Assembly (NCBI RefSeq): GCF_003323745.1
Contig: NZ_QOIL01000001.1
Span: forward strand, 1 to 64,000
Length of the DNA stretch: 64,000 bases
Direction of reading: 5' to 3'
Origin: Sphaerisporangium album
Lineage (GTDB): Bacteria; Actinomycetota; Actinomycetes; Streptosporangiales; Streptosporangiaceae
The position numbers and the translations under genes are program-made. Shown here piece after piece: positions 8,153 through 15,698 of this stretch (positions are counted from its first letter, which is position 1; each line of letters starts with the position of its first letter). The notes under the pieces were generated by a model. It was not told where the DNA came from, ran no database searches, and saw only the letters and a program-made list of their open reading frames with translations.

Positions 8153-9103
8153 GTGCGCCTCGTCTTCGCCGGAACCCCGGAAACCGCGCTGCCGTCGCTG
8201 CGGGCGCTGCTCGACTCGCCCCGCCACGAGGTGGTCGCCGTGGTGACCCGCCCGGACGCCCACTCAGGGCGGGGGCGCAAGGTCCACGCGAGTCCGGTCG
8301 CCGAGCTCGCGGAGTCCGCCGGCATCGAGGTGCTGCGGCCGGCCAAGGCGGGCGACCCGGAGTTCCTCGCCCGGCTGAGGGCCATCGCGCCCGACTGCTG
8401 CCCGGTGGTGGCGTACGGCGCGCTGCTGCCGCAGGCGGCGCTGGACATTCCCAAGCACGGGTGGATCAACCTGCACTTCTCGCTGCTGCCCGCGTGGCGC
8501 GGCGCGGCCCCGGTGCAGCACGCCGTGCTGCACGGCGACGAGATCACCGGCGCGGCGACGTTCCAGATCGTCAAGGAGCTCGACGCGGGGCCGGTGTACG
8601 GCGTCGTGACGGAGCAGATCCGGCCCGCCGACACCACCGGCGAGTTGCTGGCCCGCCTCGCCGAGTCCGGGGCCGGGCTGCTCGCGGCCACGCTCGACGG
8701 CGTGGAGGACGGCGAGCTGGAGGCCCGCCCGCAGCCCTCCGACGGCGTCAGCTACGCGCCGAAGATCGACGTCGCGGACGCGCGGGTCGACTGGACGGCT
8801 CCGGCGATGCGCGTCGACCGGCTGGTCCGCGCCTGCACCCCCGCCCCGGGGGCGTGGGCGGAGTTCCGCGGCGAGCGCCTCAAGCTCGGCCCCGTCGCCC
8901 CCGTGCCGGAGGGGGAGGAGCCGATCCCGGGCGCCGGCGCCCTGGCCCCGGGTGAGATCGCCGCCGCCAAGAACACCGTCCTGGTGGGCACCGCGACCCG
9001 CCCGGTGCGGCTGGGCGACGTCCAGCCCGAAGGCAAGCGGCGGATGACCGCGGGGGAGTGGGCACGCGGCGTGCGGCTCACTCCGGACGACCGGCTCGGC
9101 TGA
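8153..9103 (+). CDS. fmt: Methionyl-tRNA formyltransferase
   Basis: The enzyme formylates initiator Met-tRNA using 10-formyl-tetrahydrofolate. The N-terminal domain contains the signature [17 protein letters not shown] (about residues 104-120) with the conserved Asn/His pair and the SLLPxxRG loop. The C-terminal domain begins after about residue 205. At 316 residues it has the usual length. GTG 8153 is 4 nt after the def stop and its ribosome binding site GGGAAGG lies inside the end of def, so the genes are cotranscribed and probably translationally coupled. Confidence 0.97.
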   Translation: MRLVFAGTPETALPSLRALLDSPRHEVVAVVTRPDAHSGRGRKVHASPVAELAESAGIEVLRPAKAGDPEFLARLRAIAPDCCPVVAYGALLPQAALDIPKHGWINLHFSLLPAWRGAAPVQHAVLHGDEITGAATFQIVKELDAGPVYGVVTEQIRPADTTGELLARLAESGAGLLAATLDGVEDGELEARPQPSDGVSYAPKIDVADARVDWTAPAMRVDRLVRACTPAPGAWAEFRGERLKLGPVAPVPEGEEPIPGAGALAPGEIAAAKNTVLVGTATRPVRLGDVQPEGKRRMTAGEWARGVRLTPDDRLG

Positions 9104-9229
9104 CCCCGCGATGGGGAGCCGCGACGCGTGCCACCGCCGGGCGAACTGGGCGGATATTACGGATATGTACGACATGATCGAGGCGACGGGCCTGATGATC
9201 GAGACGACGGGCCTGACGGCGGGAGACGC

Positions 9230-10642
9230 GTGACACGGGATGACGGCGGCTCGGGCCGCGCGGCCGGGCGAGGCAGGCCGGGCAGGCCCGCGGGCAGGTC
9301 CAAGCCGGTCCGCGACGAGCCGCGCAACACGGCGTACGACCTGCTGCGCGCCGTGGACGAGCGCGACGCGTACGCCAACCTGCTCATGCCCACCCTGCTG
9401 CGCGAACGCGGGCTGACCGGCCGCGACGCCGCGCTGGCCACCGAGCTGGCCTACGGCACCCTGCGCGGTCTCGGCACCTACGACGAGATCATCGCCGTGT
9501 GCAGCGACCGCCCGCCCGAGGACATCGACCCGCCGCTGCTCGACGCCATCCGCCTCGGCGTCCACCAGCTGCTCAAGACCCGCATTCCCCCGCACGCCGC
9601 CGTCAGCGCGACCGTCGATCTCGTACGGCTGCGCGTCGGCACGGGCGCGTCCAAGTTCGCCAACGCCATCCTGCGCAAGGTCGCCACGCGTGACTACGAC
9701 CGGTGGCTGCCCATCGTCGCCCCCGACCCGGACGAGGACCTCATCGGCCACCTCGCCGTCGCGCACAGCCACCCCCGTTGGATCACCTCGGCGCTGCGCG
9801 ACGCCGTCGGCGGCGACCCCGAGGAGACCGCCGCGCTGCTGGCCGCCGACAACGAGCGCCCCGGCGTCACGCTGATCGCCTGGCCGGGCCGCAGCACGGT
9901 CGGCGAGCTGGTCGAGGCCGGGGCCGTCCCCGCCCGCTACTCGCCGTACGCGGCCTACCTGCCCGAGGGCGACCCCGCGTCCGTTCCCGCCGTCGCCGAG
10001 GGCCGCGCGGCCGTCCAGGACGAGGCGAGCCAGCTCGTGGCCCTGGCGCTCACGCGGGTGCCCCTGGACGGCGATGACCGCCTATGGCTGGACATGTGCG
10101 CGGGTCCGGGTGGCAAGGCGGGGCTGCTCGACGCGCTCGCCCTCCAGGAGGACCGCCACCTGCTGGCCTCCGACCAGCGCTTCCACCGCGCCCGCCTGGT
10201 CTGGCGGGCGACGCGCAAGGCGGGGGTCATCTCGGCGGACGGCACCGAGCCCGCCTGGCGCGAGGGCGCGTTCGACCGCGTGCTGGTCGACGCGCCGTGC
10301 ACGGGGCTGGGCGCGCTGCGCCGCCGTCCCGAGGCGCGCTGGCGGCGGGATCCGGGCAGCGTGCCCGAGCTCGGCGCCCTCCAGCGCCGGCTGCTCGGCT
10401 CGGCGCTGACGTCCACGCGCCGGGGCGGGGTGGTGGCGTACGTGACGTGCTCGCCGCACCTGGCCGAGACCCGCGCGGTGGTCGACGACGTCGTGAAGCG
10501 GCGCGGCGACGTCGAGGTGCTCGACGCGCGCGACTACCTGGACGAGGTCGACTCCCTCGGCGAGGGTCCGTACGCGCAGTTCTGGCCGCACCGGCACGGC
10601 ACCGACGCGATGTTCCTCGCCCTGCTGCGCCGGGCCTCCTGA
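9230..10642 (+). CDS. rsmB: 16S rRNA (cytosine-967-C5)-methyltransferase RsmB/Fmu
   Basis: An N-terminal NusB-like RNA-binding domain (EPRNTAYDLLRAVDERDAYA... onward) is followed by a SAM-dependent methyltransferase domain with the SAM loop DMCAGPGGKAG. The two catalytic cysteines of this family are visible: C357 in DAPCTGLG and C407 in VTCSPHLAET. It methylates C967 of 16S rRNA. I chose GTG 9230, which has GGGAG just upstream. The longer frame from GTG 9128 would add 34 residues coded by A/T-ending codons (GGYYGYVRHDR), unlike the rest of the gene. It follows fmt in the same direction. Confidence 0.92.
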   Translation: MTRDDGGSGRAAGRGRPGRPAGRSKPVRDEPRNTAYDLLRAVDERDAYANLLMPTLLRERGLTGRDAALATELAYGTLRGLGTYDEIIAVCSDRPPEDIDPPLLDAIRLGVHQLLKTRIPPHAAVSATVDLVRLRVGTGASKFANAILRKVATRDYDRWLPIVAPDPDEDLIGHLAVAHSHPRWITSALRDAVGGDPEETAALLAADNERPGVTLIAWPGRSTVGELVEAGAVPARYSPYAAYLPEGDPASVPAVAEGRAAVQDEASQLVALALTRVPLDGDDRLWLDMCAGPGGKAGLLDALALQEDRHLLASDQRFHRARLVWRATRKAGVISADGTEPAWREGAFDRVLVDAPCTGLGALRRRPEARWRRDPGSVPELGALQRRLLGSALTSTRRGGVVAYVTCSPHLAETRAVVDDVVKRRGDVEVLDARDYLDEVDSLGEGPYAQFWPHRHGTDAMFLALLRRAS

Positions 10643-10779
10643 GTCGCGTGGTGGCACTGCGGGGGACCTCCTCGCCGGGGCGTGCGTTCTCATCGCGGCG
10701 GTTCGACCGATGACTGCTTTCTAACAAACCGGTCAAGTAACTCTTACGCGCCTAGTCGGCAAATATCCCGAATTATTAC

Positions 10780-10814
10780 ATCATCGCGAGTCCCAGATCG
10801 GGACTCGCGATGAT
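10780..10814 (+). promoter_or_regulatory. Perfect 15-bp inverted repeat in the leader of the metalloprotease gene
   Basis: ATCATCGCGAGTCCC (10780-10794) and its exact complement (10800-10814) surround a 5-nt loop and end 18 nt before the metalloprotease start codon, just before its ribosome binding site (10823-10830). The AT-rich DNA to the left (10720-10780) looks like a promoter region. It could be a 5'-UTR hairpin, an operator, or the terminator of rsmB 140 nt upstream; the position close to the next gene favours the first two. Confidence 0.6.
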
Positions 10815-10832
10815 TGATGTTCAGGGAGAACG

Positions 10833-11768
10833 ATGCACATCACCCCCCGTCGCATGGCCCTGCTCTCATCCCTGCTGCTCCTGCCCGTGATGCTGGTCAC
10901 CCCATCGGCATCCGTGGCGGCCGTCTCGAACCCCTGTCTCGCCCCGGCGTCCACCCACGGCGACGTCGCCGCCCGGCCCCAGCACGGGCAGCACGACCCC
11001 AACGAGATCAGCGTCGCCCGCGCGGACCAGATCGACAAGGCGATGCTCGACGCACTCGCGGCGAAGGGTCTCAAGCCGCGTGGCACGGCCGGCACGGCCG
11101 CCATCGCCCCGGTCACCGTCAACGTCTACTGGCACACGATCACCAACGGGAGCCAGGGACAGGTCTCCACGGCCACCATCAACAGCCAGATCACCGTTCT
11201 GAACAACACCTACGCGGCCCGGGTCGGCGGCAGTGCCACCCCGTTCTCGTTCCGGCTGGTCTCGACCGACACCACCAACAACGCGACCTGGTTCGTCGGC
11301 AACGACGGCAACGGCATGAAGAGGGCGCTGCGCAAGGGCGGTAAGGCCGACCTGAACTGGTACTCGGTCGGTTTCACCAACGGCCTGCTCGGCTATGCCA
11401 CGTTCCCCAGCGACTACGCCGCCAACCCCCTCCTGGACGGCGTGGTGATCGACTACCGCAGCCTGCCCGGTGGGTCCTACAGCGCCTACAACCTCGGCTA
11501 CACCGGCACCCACGAGGTAGGCCACTGGTTCGGCCTCTACCACACCTTCCAGGGCGGCTGTAACGGCCAGGGTGACTACGTCGCCGACACCCCCGCCGAG
11601 AAGAGCGCCGCATACGGGTGCCCCACCGGCCGTGACACCTGCACCGGCAATGCTGGCGTCGACCCCATCCACAACTACATGGACTACTCCGACGACCGCT
11701 GCATGTTCGAGTTCACCGCCGGGCAGTCCACCCGCATGCAGGACATGTGGACCGCCTTCCGCGCCTGA
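10833..11768 (+). CDS. Secreted zinc metalloprotease, M43 (pappalysin/cytophagalysin)-like
   Basis: The product is a 311-residue secreted protease. Residues 1-30 are a Sec signal peptide (MHITPRRMALLSS... ending near SVAA). A propeptide-like stretch follows. The zinc site is HEVGHWFGLYH with H227, E228, H231 and H237, and the met-turn is NYMDYSDD (M283), the extended HExxHxxGxxH metzincin pattern of family M43. Cysteines around 243-290 suggest disulphides. The start has a strong AGGGAGAA ribosome binding site. Its substrate is unknown. A perfect hairpin lies in its leader, and an 11-bp repeat array begins at its stop codon. Confidence 0.92.
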   Translation: MHITPRRMALLSSLLLLPVMLVTPSASVAAVSNPCLAPASTHGDVAARPQHGQHDPNEISVARADQIDKAMLDALAAKGLKPRGTAGTAAIAPVTVNVYWHTITNGSQGQVSTATINSQITVLNNTYAARVGGSATPFSFRLVSTDTTNNATWFVGNDGNGMKRALRKGGKADLNWYSVGFTNGLLGYATFPSDYAANPLLDGVVIDYRSLPGGSYSAYNLGYTGTHEVGHWFGLYHTFQGGCNGQGDYVADTPAEKSAAYGCPTGRDTCTGNAGVDPIHNYMDYSDDRCMFEFTAGQSTRMQDMWTAFRA

Positions 11769-11830
11769 CCCGCGCCTGATCCGTGCCTGACCCACGCCTG
11801 ACGAGGGCCTGATTCATTCACGCCTGACCC
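11761..11830 (+). repeat. 11-bp tandem repeat containing the metalloprotease stop codon
   Basis: Six units near GCGCCTGACCC run from 11761 to 11830, with 4 extra bases before the last. The first unit contains the stop codon of the protease gene. Because 11 is not a multiple of 3, gain or loss of units would not alter the protein as long as the first unit persists. Confidence 0.7.
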
Positions 11831-11832
11831 AC

Positions 11833-11860
11833 GACGGCGGCCGCCCGCGCGGCCGCCGTC
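11833..11860 (+). terminator. Strong hairpin after the metalloprotease gene
   Basis: A perfect 12-bp G/C-rich stem (GACGGCGGCCGC at 11833-11844, complement at 11849-11860) with a 4-nt loop lies 64 nt after the protease stop. No T-tract follows. Confidence 0.65.
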
Positions 11861-11997
11861 CGCCATCTCGCGCACCCGCCCCCGGCACTACGCTGTCCTC
11901 TCGTCAGCATGCCGGACCTTCGTCGGGCGTACGCGGCGTGGACGCGGCTTCGACCGGTGGCGCGAGGCCCCGGCCGGGGAGGAGACGAGAGGGCGCC

Positions 11998-12492
11998 ATG
12001 TCATACCCGGAGCGGTTGTACTTCGCCGAGGACGGCGAGGCCGGCGGGACGTTCCGGCCCAAAGGCCACGAACCCGAGCTGAGGATCGGCGAGGGCGGCA
12101 CGGTGGTCAGCTACCTTGCCACAGGTGCGACCACGGGCGGGTTGTTCGGGCTCTACCGCTGGGACATGGGTCCGCGGCCGAGCGGGCCGAGCGCGCATTA
12201 CCACCGCACGATGGCCGAGTCGTTCTTCGTCTTCTCCGGGACGGTCCGCCTGTACGACGGGGCGGCCTGGGTCGAGGCCACGCCGGGTGACTTCCTGCAC
12301 GTCCCGCCGGGCGGAATCCACGCGTTCCGCAACGAGTCCGGCGAGCCAGCCTCGCTGCTGCTGCACTTCGCCCCGGGCGCGCCGCGTGAGGCGTACTTCG
12401 AGGAGCTGGCCGAGATCGCCGCGACCGGTCGCACGCTCACGCCGGAGGAGTGGACGGAGCTGTACCTGCGTCACGACCAGTACATGGTCTGA
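11998..12492 (+). CDS. Cupin-domain protein
   Basis: The product of 164 residues is a single-domain cupin. Both cupin motifs are complete: motif 1 in GPSAHYHRTMAESFFVFSG gives two histidines and a glutamate for metal binding, and motif 2 in GDFLHVPPGGIHAFRN gives the third histidine. Such proteins bind a divalent metal and include small dioxygenases and isomerases; which reaction applies here cannot be read from sequence. The ATG at 11998 is preceded by GAGAGGG and GGGGAGGAGA; an upstream in-frame ATG at 11938 would add 20 arginine-rich residues without a good ribosome binding site and is less likely. Confidence 0.85.
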   Translation: MSYPERLYFAEDGEAGGTFRPKGHEPELRIGEGGTVVSYLATGATTGGLFGLYRWDMGPRPSGPSAHYHRTMAESFFVFSGTVRLYDGAAWVEATPGDFLHVPPGGIHAFRNESGEPASLLLHFAPGAPREAYFEELAEIAATGRTLTPEEWTELYLRHDQYMV

Positions 12493-12678
12493 CCTCGCCG
12501 AAGGCGCCCGCGACCTGCGATCGCCCGCCGAGGAGCACGGCTTCCGCCCCGGCCGGGGGCGCCACATGGAGGAGGTCGTCCTCGACGGCGAGGACTTGGG
12601 AACGGCCGCCGATAGCCGAGTGGTACAGAACGACTTCTGGGACACATGTTCCTCACCCGAGCGCGGCCGGCCGATCCT

Positions 12679-12706
12679 TTGTCCTTTCAGTAGTGACTCG
12701 TACACT
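12679..12706 (+). promoter_or_regulatory. Promoter of the seven-repeat protein gene
   Basis: TTGTCC at 12679-12684 and TACACT at 12701-12706 are separated by 16 nt and resemble a housekeeping promoter. It sits in the 271-nt gap between the cupin gene and the repeat-protein gene; I see no gene in that gap. Confidence 0.5.
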
Positions 12707-12763
12707 CTCCGTTACATTCGAGGCGGGCACCCGAGCCCCGCCTGGTCTGATTCGGAGGTCGTC

Positions 12764-13690
12764 ATGACGATCGGAACAGCGGTCCGGCGTGGGCGCACTC
12801 TCGCCCGCGCGGCCGCGGGCAGGTGCACCCTCGCGATCGCGGGCGGGCTCGTCGCCGTCCTGGGCGCGGCCACGGCCGCCCCCGCCGCCGCCGCGGCCCC
12901 GCCCCGCATCGGCGTCCTGAAGAGCGACGGCAACGCGCTGGTCAAGGAGGGGGGCCTCTCCACGAACTGGGTCCTCGAACACGACGACGTCAAGCAGGTC
13001 GTCCTCGCGGGCGACCGCATCGGCGTCCTGACCGGCGGCGGCACGGCGCTGGTGAAGGAGGGCGGCCTGTCCACGAACTGGGTCACCGAGTACACCGGGG
13101 TCAAGCAGCTCGCGCTGTCCGGCGACCGCATCGGCGTGCTGACCGGCGACGGCAGGGCGCTGGTGAAGGAGGGCGGCCTGTCGGCGTCCTGGGTCCTGGA
13201 GAACACCGGGGTCAAGCAGATCGTGCTCGCGGGTAAGCGCATCGGCGTGCTGAAGAGCGACGGCACCGCTCTGGTCAAGGAAGGCGGCCTTTCGGCCACC
13301 TGGGTCACCGAGAACACCCGCGTGCGGCAGATCGCCCTCTCCGGCAACCGCATCGGCGTGCTGAAGGGCAACGGCACGGCGCTGGTCAAGCAGGGCGGCC
13401 TGTCGGCCACCTGGGTCACCCAGAACATCGGCGTCCTCGAACTCGCGCTGTCCGGCAACCGCATCGGCGTCCTGAAGGACGACGGCAAGGCCCTGGTGAA
13501 GGAGGGCGGTCTCTCCGCGACCTGGGTGCTGGAGAACGACAACGTCATCCAGATCGCCCTCGCCGGCAACCGGATCGGCGTGCTGAAGGGCGACGGCAAG
13601 GCCCTGGTGAAGGAGGGCGGTCTCTCCGCGACCTGGGTGCTGGAGAACGACAACGTCATCCAGCTCGCCCTGTCCACCGGGAGCGACTAG
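12764..13690 (+). CDS. Secreted seven-repeat protein, tectonin-like beta-propeller predicted
   Basis: Residues 1-46 form a signal peptide with several arginines, a hydrophobic core and an alanine-rich end. The rest is seven tandem 37-residue repeats, each starting RIGVL and containing ALVKEGGLSxxWV and then QIxLAGN-type endings. Seven units with a conserved Trp and Gly-Asn turns suggest a closed seven-bladed propeller like the tectonin/TECPR repeats of lectins; that fold is inference. The ATG has CGGAGGTC upstream. Nothing else is encoded: no catalytic domain and no anchor. The last two repeats are almost identical in DNA, so the array was recently expanded or homogenised. A perfect terminator hairpin follows. 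Confidence 0.85.
   Translation: MTIGTAVRRGRTLARAAAGRCTLAIAGGLVAVLGAATAAPAAAAAPPRIGVLKSDGNALVKEGGLSTNWVLEHDDVKQVVLAGDRIGVLTGGGTALVKEGGLSTNWVTEYTGVKQLALSGDRIGVLTGDGRALVKEGGLSASWVLENTGVKQIVLAGKRIGVLKSDGTALVKEGGLSATWVTENTRVRQIALSGNRIGVLKGNGTALVKQGGLSATWVTQNIGVLELALSGNRIGVLKDDGKALVKEGGLSATWVLENDNVIQIALAGNRIGVLKGDGKALVKEGGLSATWVLENDNVIQLALSTGSD
12905..13681 (+). repeat. 111-bp tandem repeat, seven units, inside a CDS
   Basis: Seven 111-bp units start at 12905, 13016, 13127, 13238, 13349, 13460 and 13571. Each codes one 37-residue repeat. Units 6 and 7 share long identical stretches (for example across GGCGGTCTCTCCGCGACCTG), while the first units have diverged. Confidence 0.9.
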
Positions 13691-13713
13691 ACCTCTGGCC
13701 CCCGGCATCCGCT

Positions 13714-13746
13714 CCGGCCCGCGCGGACTCGATCCGCGCGGGCCGG
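13714..13746 (+). terminator. Terminator hairpin after the seven-repeat gene
   Basis: A perfect 14-bp stem (CCGGCCCGCGCGGA and its complement) with a 5-nt loop begins 24 nt after the stop codon. The following 150 nt before the next gene contain a GCGTCCCGGC-type low-complexity repeat and nothing else that I recognise. Confidence 0.75.
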
Positions 13747-13915
13747 GCGCGCGCCCGCACGCCCGGCGGTACGCTCCACGGCCCTGCGTCCCGGCGATCC
13801 GGCCCCCCGTCCCCGCCCCGCGTCCCGGCCCCGCGTCCCCGCGTCCCGGCGATCCGGGGCCGCGTTTTCGGCCGGGGGTAGGGGGTTTCGGTCGATCCGC
13901 CCCTAGGAAGATGTA

Positions 13916-14425
13916 GTGGTGACCCCTGCCACCACACCGCGCATCGCCGACATGGCCCCCGAGCACGCCGCCGAGGTGCTGGAGATCTACCGGCTCGGCA
14001 TCGACGAGGGCCAGGCCACCTTCGAGACCAGTGCCCCCGGCTGGCGGCACTTCGACGCCGCCAGGCTGCCCGCGCACCGCCACGTCGCCCTGGACGAGAC
14101 CGGGCGGGTGCTCGGCTGGGTCGCCGCGTCCCAGGTCTCCGGCCGCCCCGCCTACGCGGGCGTGGTCGAGCACTCGATCTACGTCCACCCCGGCGCCCGC
14201 GGACGCGGCGTCGGCAGGTCCCTGCTTGACGCGCTGATCGCCTCGACCGAGGCCGCCGGAATCTGGACGATCCAGTCCGGGATCTTCCCCGAGAACACCG
14301 CCAGCCTCGCCCTGCACGCCCGCGCCGGCTTCCGTGTGATCGGCACCCGCGAACGCATCGGCCGCCACCACGGCGTCTGGCGCGACGTCGTCCTGATCGA
14401 ACGCCGCAGCCCGCTCGTCTTCTGA
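13916..14425 (+). CDS. GNAT-family N-acetyltransferase, phosphinothricin-acetyltransferase-like
   Basis: The 169-residue product resembles the PAT/MnaT branch of GNAT enzymes, which move an acetyl group from acetyl-CoA to the amine of phosphinothricin, methionine sulphone or related small amines. Diagnostic features are the TFETSAPGW segment near residue 40, the acetyl-CoA loop HPGARGRGVGRSLLDALI (about residues 92-110), the ENTASLALHARAGF motif and the closing GxxHGVWRDVVLIERR. The GTG at 13916 has AGGAAG 5 nt upstream; the adjacent GTG 13919 is also possible. It is a single-gene unit with a weak promoter region upstream. True substrate is unknown. Confidence 0.88.
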   Translation: MVTPATTPRIADMAPEHAAEVLEIYRLGIDEGQATFETSAPGWRHFDAARLPAHRHVALDETGRVLGWVAASQVSGRPAYAGVVEHSIYVHPGARGRGVGRSLLDALIASTEAAGIWTIQSGIFPENTASLALHARAGFRVIGTRERIGRHHGVWRDVVLIERRSPLVF

Positions 14426-14436
14426 CCTGCCCGGGG

Positions 14437-14556
14437 CCGGCGACGGTCCGTAACCACATCTCCAGCGTCATCACCAACACCGGCGCCCACAACAGGATGG
14501 ACGCGGTTCGCATGGCCGTCGAGTCCGGCCGGATCGAGAGCCTGCGCCACGGCTGA
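14437..14556 (+). pseudogene. Remnant of a LuxR-type helix-turn-helix domain
   Basis: The frame ending at TGA 14554-14556 reads ATVRNHISSVITNTGAHNRM and then DAVRMAVESGRIE. This is the recognition helix and last helix of a LuxR/NarL response-regulator HTH domain, closest to the TVRNHxSSxxTKxGAxNRMDAVRxA type. Nothing upstream in the frame is conserved, there is no start codon, and the previous gene ends only 12 nt before, so only about 38 codons of the original gene survive. Confidence 0.75.
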
Positions 14557-14581
14557 CCCCCGGGCCCGCCGGGGGCCGTGG
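14547..14581. terminator. Terminator hairpin between convergent units
   Basis: CCCCCGG (14557-14563) pairs with CCGGGGG (14569-14575), extended after a 3-nt bulge by CCACGG with CCGTGG (14547-14552, 14576-14581). It lies at the meeting point of the GNAT/LuxR remnant on one strand and the ankyrin gene on the other. Confidence 0.6.
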
Positions 14582-14583
14582 AG

Positions 14584-15585
14584 TCAACTCCAGTAGTCGC
14601 GGCGGGGGAGCCTCACCCACCGGCCGGGCGGACCGGCGACGGGGCTCGCGTCGGACGGCCGCAGCCCGGCGGCGGCGCAGCAGTAGGCGACGGCGTGGCC
14701 CCGGTACAGGTAGGCGGCGAGAATCTCCTCCGCCGTCAGGTGCCCGCCGGCGTCCCCGCCACCGGGATGCGTGTCGGAATCCACGACCACGCCGTCCCGG
14801 GCGACCGCTCCCTGGTTCCCGCTCTTGGGATTGGCGAACATGCTGTAGCAGACGGTCCCAATGGACACCCGCTTGGTGACACCGGGCGTGGAGGGCATGT
14901 ATCCCCAAGGCTGGGTGATGACACACCCGCCGGGAACGTCGGTGACCCCGACGATCATCAGACTGCCGCCGGTGCCGTCCTCGGTGTCGTCCATGGCGGA
15001 CCACGGATCCTCGATGAGCGCCTCGACGTCGGCCTCGTCGGCCGGCGTGGCGTCCAGGCGCCGGACCGTCTTGGCGGCGGTGACGCCCGCCACGCAGGCC
15101 AGCCCGAGGCCCTCGTCGTCCAGCCCACCCAGGGCCGCGACAAGTCGCCGCGCCTCCGCCGAGGCCGCGGCCTCGGCCTCGGACAGGCCGGGCTCCCCCG
15201 GAGGGACCGGGAAGAGGCCGGGCGTGGGACCGGCCAGGGCCAGCCGCCCGGGAGACCACCCCGCCATCATCGGCCGCCAGGGGTCCGCGCCGGCCGCCGC
15301 CAGGGCGCGGGCGTTGTCCGCGCGGTCGGCGAAGACGGCTGACCACAGCGCGGTACGGTCGTCGTACTCGGCGTCGACGTCGTCCACGCGACCGGCCAGC
15401 TCGGCCACTACCTCGGGCGATCCCCACTCGGCCGCGAAGTGCAGCGGCCTCCCGCCGAGGGCGCCCAGGTGGTGGACCCCGGAATTCGGGTCGGCGCCGG
15501 CGTTCAGCCGGGCACGGATCAGATCGAGATCGCCCCAGTCGTACCCGGCGACACCGGCCCACCCGGCGCCCACGGAAGCGGCCAT
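14584..15585 (-). CDS. Ankyrin-repeat protein, possible immunity partner of the adjacent secreted nuclease
   Basis: The 333-residue product has ankyrin repeats in its N-terminal third: DLIRARLNAGADPNSG, GGRPLHFAAEWGSPEVV, DRTALWSAVFADRADN and ALAAAGADPW. Residues from about 200 form a second conserved part (ITQPWGYMPSTPGVT, YSMFANPKSGNQG, ILAAYLYRGHAVAYCCAAAG) whose family I cannot name with certainty. There is no signal peptide, so it is cytosolic. ATG 15585 has GAGGAG about 5 nt upstream; a longer frame from 15675 lacks one. It lies directly downstream, in the same direction, of the large secreted protein with a NucA/NucB-like end. Ankyrin proteins are known immunity partners in polymorphic toxin loci, which makes that role plausible but unproven. 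Confidence 0.8.
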   Translation of the reverse strand: MAASVGAGWAGVAGYDWGDLDLIRARLNAGADPNSGVHHLGALGGRPLHFAAEWGSPEVVAELAGRVDDVDAEYDDRTALWSAVFADRADNARALAAAGADPWRPMMAGWSPGRLALAGPTPGLFPVPPGEPGLSEAEAAASAEARRLVAALGGLDDEGLGLACVAGVTAAKTVRRLDATPADEADVEALIEDPWSAMDDTEDGTGGSLMIVGVTDVPGGCVITQPWGYMPSTPGVTKRVSIGTVCYSMFANPKSGNQGAVARDGVVVDSDTHPGGGDAGGHLTAEEILAAYLYRGHAVAYCCAAAGLRPSDASPVAGPPGRWVRLPRRDYWS

Positions 15586-15661
15586 GACACTCCTCAAAGA
15601 TCGGCGGCGAATGGCGCAATCATGCCGTATCCAACCATTCGTAGCGCCGCGGAGGTACTCC

Positions 15662-15692
15662 GTCCCGGCCCCCACAGGGCAGGGGCCGGGAC
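15662..15692 (-). terminator. Terminator of the secreted nuclease gene
   Basis: A perfect 11-bp stem (GTCCCGGCCCC at 15662-15672, complement at 15682-15692) with a 9-nt loop lies just after the stop of the gene ending at 15699. It separates this gene from the ankyrin gene, which therefore may depend on read-through or its own promoter. Confidence 0.65.
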
Positions 15693-15698
15693 GAGAGG

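Noticed and set aside
12905-13681. The 111-bp repeats considered as a non-coding array
   Set aside because: Every unit is a multiple of three, the frame is continuous and a signal peptide precedes it.
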